This document shows, piece by piece, positions 18,894 through 28,213 of a stretch of DNA of 64,000 nucleotides. The first letter of the stretch is position 1, and each line of letters opens with the position of its first letter. Location: contig JADHWI010000004.1 of the NCBI GenBank assembly GCA_016783565.1, positions 22,346-86,345 on the forward strand. The letters are read 5' to 3'. The notes beneath the pieces are model-generated. The model was not told the DNA's origin, ran no database searches, and saw nothing but the letters and a program-made list of their open reading frames with translations. A program made the translations under genes and the position numbers. This DNA comes from Kiritimatiellia bacterium (GTDB lineage Bacteria; Verrucomicrobiota; Kiritimatiellia; UBA8416; JADHWI01).

Positions 18894-19337
18894 TCAGGTT
18901 CGCAGTATCGTCACGCGCTGCACGTGCAGGTGAGGCGACGGGCGAGCGGTCATGCCGCAGGTCAAATGTTGAATGGATGTCTCGGCAGTTTTTAGAGGAT
19001 GAATCAGTGTTGTTGTAGCATTCTTGAGTAACTTCGTAATTGAGCGCGATGTCGTGTTGGGAGCGGTGCTGTGGAGGGCGTGATCGAGGGATAGAGCCAG
19101 ATCAATACAACTGTTGCAATCGTGTGCACCTGCGTGCTCTTTGATCAATGGTTCCGGGGGTCGGTGTTTGTTTGTGGTTTCGCATGCGTTATGACACGTG
19201 TCATGGTGCGCTGGCTCAATCGCCACATGCCCATCCGTTCCGATGCACAGCACCATGCCCGATGTGCCTGAGATCAGCACCGAAAGCATGGCCCAGCCTG
19301 CAACAATCACTTTTAAAATATTTAAACGTTTTTTCAT
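18894..19337 (-). CDS. Secreted Cys/His-containing small protein upstream of the efflux operon
   Basis: 147 aa; hydrophobic N-terminus MKKRLNILKVIVAGWAMLSVLISGTSGMVLC, then CIGTDGHVAIEPAHHDTCHNAC and HDCNSCIDLAL; co-directional with the efflux genes. Confidence 0.65.
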   Translation of the reverse strand: MKKRLNILKVIVAGWAMLSVLISGTSGMVLCIGTDGHVAIEPAHHDTCHNACETTNKHRPPEPLIKEHAGAHDCNSCIDLALSLDHALHSTAPNTTSRSITKLLKNATTTLIHPLKTAETSIQHLTCGMTARPSPHLHVQRVTILRT

Positions 19338-19432
19338 CCGCTAATTAGATTAGCATATCGATGCGGGTACGACAACCGGTAATTTGAGACGAAAAGAGTA
19401 GCGTTTTTTGTCGCTGCCGTTCGGATAAAAGG

Positions 19433-19591
19433 ATGATGAAAATGAAGCCCATAGGAACGATCCATACGCCATTCACTGACCCAGCGGGAATGCCTATCCA
19501 GCCCGCGGGGGCCTCCGGCGTGAAGGGCACTGTCGAAGTTTTGGAAGAATACCGAGGGGGGCTGAAGGATCTCGATGGGTTTTCCCATCTC
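19433..19591 (+). pseudogene. Truncated trmO/tsaA 5' fragment (tRNA-methyltransferase family)
   Basis: Only the first ~53 codons of a TrmO-like protein are present; no TrmO C-terminal sequence recognised elsewhere in the window. Confidence 0.75.
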
Positions 19592-21055
19592 CCAAAACGG
19601 AATTCTCGCTGGTATGTCTGCGTGGCCATAGCACTCATGCTCGGTGTAAGCGTACTTCTTGCCGGTGCTGAGGAAGCAAAGAGACCGAACGTCCTTCTGA
19701 TAGCCATAGACGATCTGAATGACTGGGTCGGATGTATGGGCGGACACCCGCAGGCGAAGACGCCGAATATTGATCGGTTGGCCGCTCGGGGAGTGCTGTT
19801 CAACAATGCCCACTGTCAGTCCCCCGTGTGCAACCCCTCACGGGCCAGCATGATGACATCGCTCTATCCGGCGACTACGGGTATCTACTTTCTCAGCCCT
19901 GACCTCAGTGCATCACCTGTTGCCAGGAAGAATGTACTCTTACCTCATCGCTTTGAGAAAGAAGGATATCATGTCACCGGGGCTGGCAAATTGTTCCATG
20001 GTAATCAGAACAAGAAGTACCTGTCCAATTATGCCGGTTCGTTCGGAGGCTTTGGGCCCAGGCCAAGGAAGAAACTCTCATCTTTTCCCGGACATCCCCT
20101 ATGGGACTGGGGAGTCTTTCCGGATCGCGACGACGAAATGCCGGATCATAAGATCGCCAAATGGGGGGTGTCTCAACTACAGAAGAAGCACGACAAACCA
20201 TTATTCCTGGCCACCGGCTTCTATCGTCCACATGTTCCTCAGTACGCACCTCAGAAATGGTTCGACATGTATCCCCTGGACTCCTTAAAACTTCCCGCCG
20301 TCATGGAGAACGATCTTGGTGACTTATCTGAGTATGCGATCAATCTGACACGGCTCAAACACGTGTCACCCACTCATAGCTGGGTGATGAAGAACGATGA
20401 GTGGAAGCCGCTGGTTCGGTCCTATCTGGCCTGTATGAGCTTTGTGGATCATCAGGTTGGCAAGCTTATGGATGCACTGGATAACAGCCCCTACAAAGAC
20501 AATACCTTCGTTGTGCTTTATACTGACCATGGTTTTCACCTGGGAGAGAAGGAACGTTGGGCCAAGCGCAGTCTTTGGGAGGATGGCACGCGAACACCCA
20601 TGGTCATCGTCGGTCCCGGCGTTGCCAAGGGTAGAGTTTGCAAGAAGCCTGTTCAGTTGTTGGATATCTATCCAACCCTATTGGATGTGGCAGGCTTGAA
20701 GGCTGACCCTAAGCTTGAGGGTCATTCCATGACGCCATTGCTGAAGAATCCTGAGGCAGATTGGCCTTATATGGCTCGAACCAGTTTTGGCCCAGGCAAC
20801 TATGCCATACGCTCAGAACGCTATCGCTTCATCCATTACAATGACGGCAGTGAGGAGTTTTATGACAATGCGGAGGACCCCAATGAATGGAAGAACCTGA
20901 TCGAGACCCCTGAGCTGGTTGCGCTGATAGAGGAACACCGAACTTTTTTGCCGAAGAGCACCCATCCGATCCTTGGAAAGGACTCAACAGGACATGCAGC
21001 TTTCAACGCAAGCAAAAGAAATGCCAGCAAACCGGATGCAGGCGACAGCAAATAG
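19433..21055 (+). CDS. Sulfatase (iduronate-2-sulfatase-like) with an in-frame N-terminal TrmO/TsaA fragment
   Basis: 540 aa. Residues ~1-53 match the TrmO/TsaA (UPF0066) N-terminus (KPIGTIHTPFTDPAGMPIQPAGASGVKGTVEVLEEYRGGLKDLDGFSHL). Then RNSRWYVCVAIALMLGVSVLLAGAEEAKRPNVLLIAIDDLNDW and SPVCNPSRASMMTSLYPATTGIY (sulfatase CxPSR motif). Confidence 0.85.
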   Translation: MMKMKPIGTIHTPFTDPAGMPIQPAGASGVKGTVEVLEEYRGGLKDLDGFSHLPKRNSRWYVCVAIALMLGVSVLLAGAEEAKRPNVLLIAIDDLNDWVGCMGGHPQAKTPNIDRLAARGVLFNNAHCQSPVCNPSRASMMTSLYPATTGIYFLSPDLSASPVARKNVLLPHRFEKEGYHVTGAGKLFHGNQNKKYLSNYAGSFGGFGPRPRKKLSSFPGHPLWDWGVFPDRDDEMPDHKIAKWGVSQLQKKHDKPLFLATGFYRPHVPQYAPQKWFDMYPLDSLKLPAVMENDLGDLSEYAINLTRLKHVSPTHSWVMKNDEWKPLVRSYLACMSFVDHQVGKLMDALDNSPYKDNTFVVLYTDHGFHLGEKERWAKRSLWEDGTRTPMVIVGPGVAKGRVCKKPVQLLDIYPTLLDVAGLKADPKLEGHSMTPLLKNPEADWPYMARTSFGPGNYAIRSERYRFIHYNDGSEEFYDNAEDPNEWKNLIETPELVALIEEHRTFLPKSTHPILGKDSTGHAAFNASKRNASKPDAGDSK

Positions 21056-21198
21056 CCGCGCCCGATCCGCAGCGTCGGCTGCTTGGTAAATACATCCATA
21101 TCTCTCATTCTGGTATGTTTGAAAGCAACACTCAATATTGACGACGCAATTCTTAAAGGCGTATCGCTGACGAGGTGGCTTGAAAAATATATGCATAG

Positions 21199-22737
21199 GT
21201 GTATCTTTACCGGATGCGTAAATGGATAAGGAGTCCGTGGAAGGACAGGTTCCGGCAACATGCCTATACGCACAACATAGCTCTACTCTACGGGAAGACA
21301 AAGGGTATTGAAGTGGAAACAACACGACACAATTTTGTGATAACTGTAGCTCTCATTGCTATGTGCGTGCTGTCACCCTGGACTGCATCTTCGGCTGAAG
21401 CTAAAACAAAACCCAACATCATTCTTTTGTTTATCGACGACATGGGCTGGGCTGATTTTTCCTGCTTCGGCAATAAGGATGCAGCCACGCCTAACATAGA
21501 CAATATAGCGAAAGAGGGTATTGCCTTTGAGCAATTCTACGTGAACTCTCCTATCTGCTCACCCTCGCGCGTTGCGATCTCCACGGGGACCTACCCACAA
21601 CGCTGGCGGATCACCTCGTATCTGGCACATCGCAAGGCAAATAGGAACCGCGGTATTGCGAATTGGCTTGATCCACAAGCACCCATGCTGGCCCGTAGCC
21701 TCAAGGACGCCGGTTATACTACTGGTCACTTCGGAAAGTGGCACATGGGGGGGCAGCGAGATGTAACCGATGCACCCGCGATCACTGATTATGGATTTGA
21801 CGAATCATTGACCAATTTTGAGGGGCTTGGCCCAAAACTCCTGCCATTGACGATAAACAAAGAAGGTAAAGTGGGGCGCATCTGGAAGGACGCCGAACGA
21901 CTGGGAAAACCCGTGATCTGGATGCAGCGATCTGAAATCACTACTGGATTTATCGATGCAGCCATTAGGTTCATGAAATCCTCGAACGAGGCGGGCAAAC
22001 CATTCTATGTGAATATATGGCCTGATGACGTCCATAGCCCATTCTGGCCCTCCTATGAGCGTATCAAGAAAACGAGCAACAAACGTGAACTTTATCTGGC
22101 CGTCCTGGAAGAAATGGATAAGCAATTTGCCAAGCTCTTTGATTTCATCAAAGGGAATAACGACCTGCGCAAGAATACCATTGTTCTTGTCTGCTCAGAT
22201 AATGGACCAGAAAAGGGTGCAGGGTTGGCTGGTCGTTTTAAAGGATTTAAGACCCATTTATACGAAGGAGGCATTCGCTCATCCCTCATAGTATGGGCAC
22301 CAGGCTTGATGGAGATGAATGCGGTGGGTTTGAGAAATAAAGAGTCGGTATTTTCCGCCATTGATCTAACACCTTCCCTGATAAAATTGGCTGATGCCAA
22401 AGCGCCAGACAACATCAACTACGATGGGGAAGATCTTCTTGATACCTTGTTGGGGAAATCAAAAGCATCACGTAAGAAACCTATTTTCTTTGGTCGACCG
22501 CCAGACCGGAAAAATTTCTATGGATTTAAAAACCTGCCTGATCTTGCCGTTCGCGATGGAAAATGGAAGTTGCTATGTGATTTCGATGGCGGGAGACCAG
22601 AGTTATATGACTTAATTAGCGATCCAGGCGAAACTACGAACCTTGCAGAGGCACAATCCAGGAAGACGAAAGAGCTCAAAGAAAGGCTCTTGGACTGGTA
22701 TCGATCCATGCCGTCTTCTTCTCCTTTGGGGCTGTAG
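21199..22737 (+). CDS. Sulfatase, secreted
   Basis: 512 aa in the ORF track; KPNIILLFIDDMGWADFSCFG, SPICSPSRVAISTGTYPQRW, GKWHMGG, SDNGPE. The true start may be the GTG near 21312, ahead of a signal peptide (NFVITVALIAMCVLSPWTASSAEA). Confidence 0.92.
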   Translation: MYLYRMRKWIRSPWKDRFRQHAYTHNIALLYGKTKGIEVETTRHNFVITVALIAMCVLSPWTASSAEAKTKPNIILLFIDDMGWADFSCFGNKDAATPNIDNIAKEGIAFEQFYVNSPICSPSRVAISTGTYPQRWRITSYLAHRKANRNRGIANWLDPQAPMLARSLKDAGYTTGHFGKWHMGGQRDVTDAPAITDYGFDESLTNFEGLGPKLLPLTINKEGKVGRIWKDAERLGKPVIWMQRSEITTGFIDAAIRFMKSSNEAGKPFYVNIWPDDVHSPFWPSYERIKKTSNKRELYLAVLEEMDKQFAKLFDFIKGNNDLRKNTIVLVCSDNGPEKGAGLAGRFKGFKTHLYEGGIRSSLIVWAPGLMEMNAVGLRNKESVFSAIDLTPSLIKLADAKAPDNINYDGEDLLDTLLGKSKASRKKPIFFGRPPDRKNFYGFKNLPDLAVRDGKWKLLCDFDGGRPELYDLISDPGETTNLAEAQSRKTKELKERLLDWYRSMPSSSPLGL

Positions 22738-22937
22738 TGAGCTCTCTGAGGATAGCGAACCACGGCATGGAACGCTCTCTCCTCTTACCTGCGGCATTTC
22801 ACATTACACTTCTCACAGAACGCTCTTACTGTGCAAGAGTCTTGCCAACGCAGTGCTTTACTCGTATGCTTGGTTTGGTTTATTCAGGCTTAACTTAACC
22901 GGCCTGAATCGTTGTATAGGGGGCAGCCTGAGGAGGT

Positions 22938-24275
22938 ATGGTGAGCGATAAGAAGAGTTTTGTTCTTGATACGAATGTGTTGTTGCACAATGCGGAATGC
23001 ATTGAGTGCTTTGCGGACAATTCGGTTGTGATCCCGATGGCCGTGATTGAAGAGCTGGATAAATTCAAGAGCCAGAGTAATGAGCTGGGGCGCAATGCCC
23101 GACAGGTCATCCGGCATTTGGATGCATTGCGGGCTCAGGGTAATTTGCGTGATGGCGTTCCATTGACATCCGGTGGCGAGCTTAAAATCATGTCGCAAAC
23201 TTTCCCCTCTGCAGACTCGGAGCTTGTCGAAGATATTCCGGACAACCGTATCCTGCTGGTTGCCGCAGTGCTGCATCGTGCCGGTGAACGTGTGATTTTT
23301 GTCAGTAAGGATATCAATGCCCGGTTGAAGGCCGATGCGCTCGGTATTGAGGCGCAGGATTTTGAGAAAGAAAAAATAAATTTTGATGAATTGTATACGG
23401 GATACTCCGATGTGGAAGTATCTGCCGAGGTGATTGAAGCGTTCTTTGCCACCAATGTGCTTGAAGGCGTTGATGATTTGGGGAGATATCCCAACGAGTT
23501 TCTGAGTTTGCACAGCGACAATGGAGAGCGAAAGACGGCTCTGGCGCGGACGGTGAAGCCGGGGACGATTTCGCACCTTTCGAGCAAATACGAAAAGATA
23601 TGGAACGTGCAGGCCCGAAATCGTGAACAACGCATGGCGATTGAGTTGCTCATGGATCCTGATGTTCAGCTTGTCACGCTGGTGGGCATGGCGGGTACAG
23701 GCAAGACGTTACTTGCTCTTGCTGCTGCGCTACAATGCACAGAGAAGAATGGACGCTACGATTCTGTGTTGGTGAGTCGACCTGTTGTGCCTTTGGGCAA
23801 GGATATCGGTTACCTGCCTGGTGATAAGGACGAGAAGTTGGCGCATTGGATGCAGCCTATCTTTGATAATCTGGCGTTTTTGTTGCGGCCGGCACCCCAG
23901 ATGGCTGGAAAGAAAAAGAAGAGCACGGTTACTACGCAGCAGCGAATCGATAAGCTTCTAAAGAGTAATACCCTTGTTCTTGAGGCGCTTACGTATATCC
24001 GGGGACGATCTATTCCTCGTCAGTATGTGATTGTGGATGAGGCGCAGAATCTGACCCCGCACGAGGTGAAGACGATTATCAGTCGGGCAGGGGAGGGGAC
24101 TAAGATGGTGCTGACGGGAGACCCGTATCAGATTGATAATCCGTATCTTGATGCGTCCAGCAATGGGCTCACCTATGTGGCCGAGCGCATGAAGGTGCAC
24201 CAGTTGCACGGACATCTGACGCTGAAGACCAGTGAGCGTAGTGCGTTGGCTGCCATTGCTGCGGAGTCGTTGTAA
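22938..24275 (+). CDS. PhoH family protein with N-terminal PIN domain
   Basis: 445 aa; SFVLDTNVLLHNAECIECFADN (PIN), VTLVGMAGTGKTLLALAAAL (Walker A), YVIVDEAQNLTPHEVKTIISR. Confidence 0.92.
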   Translation: MVSDKKSFVLDTNVLLHNAECIECFADNSVVIPMAVIEELDKFKSQSNELGRNARQVIRHLDALRAQGNLRDGVPLTSGGELKIMSQTFPSADSELVEDIPDNRILLVAAVLHRAGERVIFVSKDINARLKADALGIEAQDFEKEKINFDELYTGYSDVEVSAEVIEAFFATNVLEGVDDLGRYPNEFLSLHSDNGERKTALARTVKPGTISHLSSKYEKIWNVQARNREQRMAIELLMDPDVQLVTLVGMAGTGKTLLALAAALQCTEKNGRYDSVLVSRPVVPLGKDIGYLPGDKDEKLAHWMQPIFDNLAFLLRPAPQMAGKKKKSTVTTQQRIDKLLKSNTLVLEALTYIRGRSIPRQYVIVDEAQNLTPHEVKTIISRAGEGTKMVLTGDPYQIDNPYLDASSNGLTYVAERMKVHQLHGHLTLKTSERSALAAIAAESL

Positions 24276-24302
24276 ACGCTGTAGACTGGTTCGATCCTGG
24301 TG

Positions 24303-25088
24303 CTATTCCTCGCGGATGAGGGCTTTTTCTTTAAGGTTGTCAATGAAGGCATTGAGTGCGTCATCTCGTGCGGTCTCATGCAGGTGTTCCGCAATATACG
24401 GGCGGGCTTCTTCCAATGAAGATTGTTCGGCTTTATGTTTTTCATACACCTTGGCAATGTGGTAGCCGAACGGCGTTTGAAAGACATCGCTGACTTCGCC
24501 CGGTTGCAGATTGAAAACGACCTCGTCAAAGGCGTCCACCATTTGACCTCGAGAAAAAATGCCGAGATCGCCGGCTTGGTCGGGGCAATCGGAGTGCTGA
24601 ACGGCCAATTCTTCAAAGGAAGCACCTTGCCTGATCTGTTCCCGAATATTCAGCGCTGAGGTATATGCATTCGGTTCGCTGTAACCCTGGGGGGCGTGTT
24701 TGACAATGTGTGCGGCATGGATCCGCTCCGGTTCGATGAACAGGTCTTTGTGATCGTTGTAGTATGTGGTGATTTCGGCATCGGAGGGTTCTGGCGTCTG
24801 GCTTGTAATGTCGTCAACGACGGCTTGAACCTGTTCCTGCGTCAGCGTGTTATCGGCAATTTCCTCATTTGTCGAGGTGTCGTCGGATGTTTTTTTTGCG
24901 CGCACGGCAGCTTCCTGTTGAAGCAAATGTCGTTCGATAATGTTTTCTCTTGCCCACTTTTGCAGGCGATCCAAATCTGCGTCCATCTCATTGTGTTGGG
25001 CGTACTGTTCATATTCAGGTCTGAGGCGATCGAACTCGGCGTCAATTTCCTCTTGTTTGATTTCGAATTCATTCACAAAAAGCGTCAC
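24303..25088 (-). CDS. Peptidylprolyl isomerase, parvulin/SurA-type
   Basis: 261 aa; SELNIREQ-type helix and ELAVQHSDCPDQAGDLGIFSRGQMVDAFDEVVFNLQPGEVSDVFQTPFGYHIAKV. Confidence 0.9.
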   Translation of the reverse strand: MTLFVNEFEIKQEEIDAEFDRLRPEYEQYAQHNEMDADLDRLQKWARENIIERHLLQQEAAVRAKKTSDDTSTNEEIADNTLTQEQVQAVVDDITSQTPEPSDAEITTYYNDHKDLFIEPERIHAAHIVKHAPQGYSEPNAYTSALNIREQIRQGASFEELAVQHSDCPDQAGDLGIFSRGQMVDAFDEVVFNLQPGEVSDVFQTPFGYHIAKVYEKHKAEQSSLEEARPYIAEHLHETARDDALNAFIDNLKEKALIREE

Positions 25089-25113
25089 GAGGCTTGTCTC
25101 CAGTTTTATTGCT

Positions 25114-25569
25114 TTAGTTGTTTTTCAATTTCGGTCGGACCAGTGGCTGTTTGCCTGCTTTGTGGCGCAACAAGTTGGTGAATCGCCATACGGAATGTTG
25201 CGTAATCAACCACCGTTCGGCCCGGTATTTCCCAGGATAGTTCATCAGGGTCAATCCGACCAGTATGGTGAGTACGCCTTGCCCAGGCGTGACCAACATG
25301 ATGATCCCCATCAGAGCGAACGTTAGACCAATCAGGTTTCGAATGATCAGCAGGAGGATGCAAAGGATGGGGTAGCGTTGGGTTAAGCAAGCGGTGTGGC
25401 GTCTGGGTTCGGAAAAATAGTCAGGCGGAATGGACGCCACAATAATGGGGATCAGAATGAGCGTTGCAATAAATATAATGGCCGACACACCGGCAATCCA
25501 CCCCATCCAGTCTTCTGTGTTCGGTATCATGTCCGACAGTATCCATGTTGGCGTTGTTCTTGCAAGCAA
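25114..25569 (-). CDS. PGPGW-like small integral membrane protein
   Basis: 151 aa (start may be the internal Met near 25530); several hydrophobic segments and MLVTPGQGVLTILVGLTLMNYPGKYRAERWL. Confidence 0.6.
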   Translation of the reverse strand: MLARTTPTWILSDMIPNTEDWMGWIAGVSAIIFIATLILIPIIVASIPPDYFSEPRRHTACLTQRYPILCILLLIIRNLIGLTFALMGIIMLVTPGQGVLTILVGLTLMNYPGKYRAERWLITQHSVWRFTNLLRHKAGKQPLVRPKLKNN

Positions 25570-25686
25570 GCTTTGAGATGGCAGTGACGTTTTGTGTAGT
25601 TCAGCTTCTGTTTGGCGTGGCTATACGTGTAGGGTGGGTGGGAAATATAGGAATTCGTGTACAATGTGGTGGTTAATCTCTTTGTT

Positions 25687-25730
25687 ATTACATATTTGTA
25701 ATGCTATGCGTTATAAAATTACATAATTGT
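25687..25730. promoter_or_regulatory. Candidate upstream activator sites of glnN
   Basis: ATTACA-TATT-TGTAAT inverted repeat (25687..25702) and a second ATTACATAATTGT (25718..25730), starts 31 bp apart, ~110-150 bp upstream of the sigma-54 -24 element. Confidence 0.35.
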
Positions 25731-25832
25731 GTTGCCGTTGTGATGCTCTACGAAAAAGTAGATTTTTTAAGAATGTATAACGTCTTTTTCTGCAATGACT
25801 TGCAGGTCTTACTTCTCAAGCATGTCAAACGA

Positions 25833-25849
25833 TTGGCACGTTTGCTGCA
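25833..25849 (+). promoter_or_regulatory. Sigma-54 promoter of glnN
   Basis: TTGGCACG-TTTG-CTGCA: full TTGGCACG -24 element, GG-N10-GC spacing, 4/5 match at -12. Confidence 0.8.
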
Positions 25850-25959
25850 ATAAGCTTACCAGCGAAAGATATTATGACTTTTCTGTGCTGGACAGAGTAG
25901 TTTAAGGAGAATAGCTTGGCATAATGGTCGATGGAGCGGCCGGAAAGGCAGGAGTAGAG

Positions 25960-28071
25960 ATGAGTGAACAGGCAACAGGTATGATGTTGGGAGACGCGCA
26001 TAGCGTTTTGGCTCACTATGGTGAAAATGTATTCAGTATTAAGACGATGCGGAACTATTTATCGGAAGCTGCTTACAGCTCTTTGTTGAACACCATCTGC
26101 TCCGGCAGCAATATTGATGAAAAGATAGCAGACGAAGTTGCGGATGCCATGAAGACATGGGCGCTTGAGAAGGGGGCGACTCATTACACGCATTGGTTTC
26201 AGCCACTGACTGGTGCGACCGCTGAGAAGCATGACTCCTTTTTCTCGCCAGATGGTGAGGGGGGAGTCGTTGCCCAGTTTTCCGGGAAAGAGCTGATCAA
26301 GGGCGAGCCTGATGCGTCCAGCTTTCCGTCGGGTGGATTGCGTGCAACGTTTGAGGCCCGTGGTTATACTGCGTGGGATCCCACCAGTCCTGCCTTTATC
26401 AAGGAAGCGGAAAGTGGATCAACGCTGTGTATTCCTACTGTCTTTGTGGGGTATCATGGTGAAGCGTTGGACAAGAAGGCACCGTTGCTTCGTTCCATGG
26501 CTGCGGTTTCCGAACAAATCTGTCGACTTGGAAAGTTGTTTGGAATCGAGGCCGAAGGCAAGCGTGCCTATGCAACGCTCGGTGCTGAGCAGGAGTATTT
26601 CCTGATTGATGAGGAATTCTATGCGGCACGACTGGATTTGCTCCAGACCGGTCGCACGCTTTTCGGTCGCAAGCCGGCAAAGCATCAGCAAATGGATGAT
26701 CATTATTTTGGTTCTATTAAGACGCGTGTGATGGAGTTCATGTACGAGCTTGATCACGAGCTGTGGCGTCTTGGCGTGCCGGCCAAGACGAGGCATAACG
26801 AAGTGTGCCCGGGGCAGTTTGAACTGGCGCCGATGTTCGAGGAATTGAACCTTGCTGTGGATCACAACATGATCACCATGCAGACGATGAAGGAAGTGGC
26901 GGAACGTCACGGTTTTGTTTGTCTGCTTCATGAGAAGCCGTTTGCGGGCGTGAATGGTTCAGGCAAGCACAACAACTGGGCGGTTTGTGGTCCTGACGGA
27001 AAAAACTGGCTGACGCCAGGCGATAATCCTCATGAGAACGCGAAGTTCCTCACGATGATTTGTGCATTGATTAAGGCCGTCGACACCCATGCTGACTTGT
27101 TGCGCGCAGCGGTGGCATCTGCAGGAAATGATCACCGTCTGGGTGCAAACGAGGCGCCTCCGGCCATTATTTCCGTGTTCCTGGGTGAGCAGCTTTCCGA
27201 TGTGATCGAGCAGTTGGAAACTGGTGGAGCGACAACATCCAAAGCGGGTGGAACGCTGCAGGTTGGGGTGTCATCTTTGCCGGAATTGCCGCGCGATGCA
27301 ACCGATCGTAATCGTACTTCGCCATTTGCCTTCACGGGCAACAAATTCGAATTCCGCGCCGTGGGGTCAAATCAGAGCTGTGCGGGTGCCAATATCGTAT
27401 TGAACACGATCGTGGCCGAAGCGTTGGACGGAATGTGCACCAAGCTCGAAGCTGACGTGGCCGACGGTAAGGATTTCAATGAGGCCCTGCAGACCCTGTT
27501 GAGTGCTGTGGTTAAGGAACATAAGCGTGTTCTCTTTAATGGCGACAATTACACCGATGAGTGGCAGGAGGAAGCGGCGGGTCGCGGACTGCCGAACCTT
27601 AAGAAGACTCCGGAGTCTCTGGATCGTTTGCTGCAGGACAATGTGATTGAAATGTTTGGCAAGTATAATGTTCTGAGCGAGCGTGAACTCAAATCCCGCT
27701 ATGAAGTGTACGCGGAAGAGTATGACACCACGATTCGCATTGAGGCAGATTGTGCCGTGACGATTGCACGGACACAGATTGTGCCGGTTTCGGCTGAATA
27801 CCAGGCTGAGTTGGTCGAAACGATTCAGGGGTTGGAGTCGGTTGGTGTGGATGCGACTGCAACGCGTGAGCTGTTGACTGAGATTGCCGGGGAAACGGCA
27901 AAAGTGTTGAATGCAATCAAGACGCTTGAAGCATCCAGTGCCGAGAGTGATGTAGTGGAGGTCCGTGAGCTCACGGAGGCGCTACGTGCCCCGGTGGATC
28001 GTTTGGAAGCATTGCTGCCGGATGAGATTTGGCCATTGCCGTCGTACGCTGAAATGATGTTTATGATGTAA
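25960..28071 (+). CDS. glnN: Type III glutamine synthetase
   Basis: ORF 25924..28071 (715 aa); start placed at MSEQATG after the RBS AGGAG. GS III signatures [39 protein letters not shown]. Confidence 0.95.
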   Translation: MSEQATGMMLGDAHSVLAHYGENVFSIKTMRNYLSEAAYSSLLNTICSGSNIDEKIADEVADAMKTWALEKGATHYTHWFQPLTGATAEKHDSFFSPDGEGGVVAQFSGKELIKGEPDASSFPSGGLRATFEARGYTAWDPTSPAFIKEAESGSTLCIPTVFVGYHGEALDKKAPLLRSMAAVSEQICRLGKLFGIEAEGKRAYATLGAEQEYFLIDEEFYAARLDLLQTGRTLFGRKPAKHQQMDDHYFGSIKTRVMEFMYELDHELWRLGVPAKTRHNEVCPGQFELAPMFEELNLAVDHNMITMQTMKEVAERHGFVCLLHEKPFAGVNGSGKHNNWAVCGPDGKNWLTPGDNPHENAKFLTMICALIKAVDTHADLLRAAVASAGNDHRLGANEAPPAIISVFLGEQLSDVIEQLETGGATTSKAGGTLQVGVSSLPELPRDATDRNRTSPFAFTGNKFEFRAVGSNQSCAGANIVLNTIVAEALDGMCTKLEADVADGKDFNEALQTLLSAVVKEHKRVLFNGDNYTDEWQEEAAGRGLPNLKKTPESLDRLLQDNVIEMFGKYNVLSERELKSRYEVYAEEYDTTIRIEADCAVTIARTQIVPVSAEYQAELVETIQGLESVGVDATATRELLTEIAGETAKVLNAIKTLEASSAESDVVEVRELTEALRAPVDRLEALLPDEIWPLPSYAEMMFMM

Positions 28072-28115
28072 TCATTGACACAGATCGCTTTTTCTGACAG
28101 AAGAAGCGCGCTTTG

Positions 28116-28150
28116 AAGGCCTGTCTCCCGTTGTGCGGAGTCAGGCCTTT
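28116..28150 (+). terminator. Stem-loop downstream of glnN, terminator or attenuator
   Basis: AAGGCCTGTCTCC ... GGAGTCAGGCCTT (13-bp stem with one mismatch) followed by a short T run. Confidence 0.55.
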
Positions 28151-28213
28151 GGGGCCTGTAGTGACATTTCGTCACACGTATGATATTAATAAGATCTCCA
28201 AGGAAATTGAGGA

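Noticed and set aside
22882-22909. ATTCAGGC...GCCTGAAT inverted repeat upstream of phoH
   Set aside because: Only 8-bp arms with a 12-bp spacer and no further context; recorded but not strong enough to call an operator or terminator.
22890-23630. 246-aa minus-strand ORF opposite phoH
   Set aside because: Overlaps the conserved PIN-PhoH gene in antisense and shows no domain.
25746-25770. TCTAC-GAAAAA-GTAGA-TTTTTT mini-hairpin upstream of glnN
   Set aside because: Looks terminator-like but the 5-bp AT-rich stem is weak and it lies between the proposed enhancer sites and the sigma-54 promoter; likely incidental.
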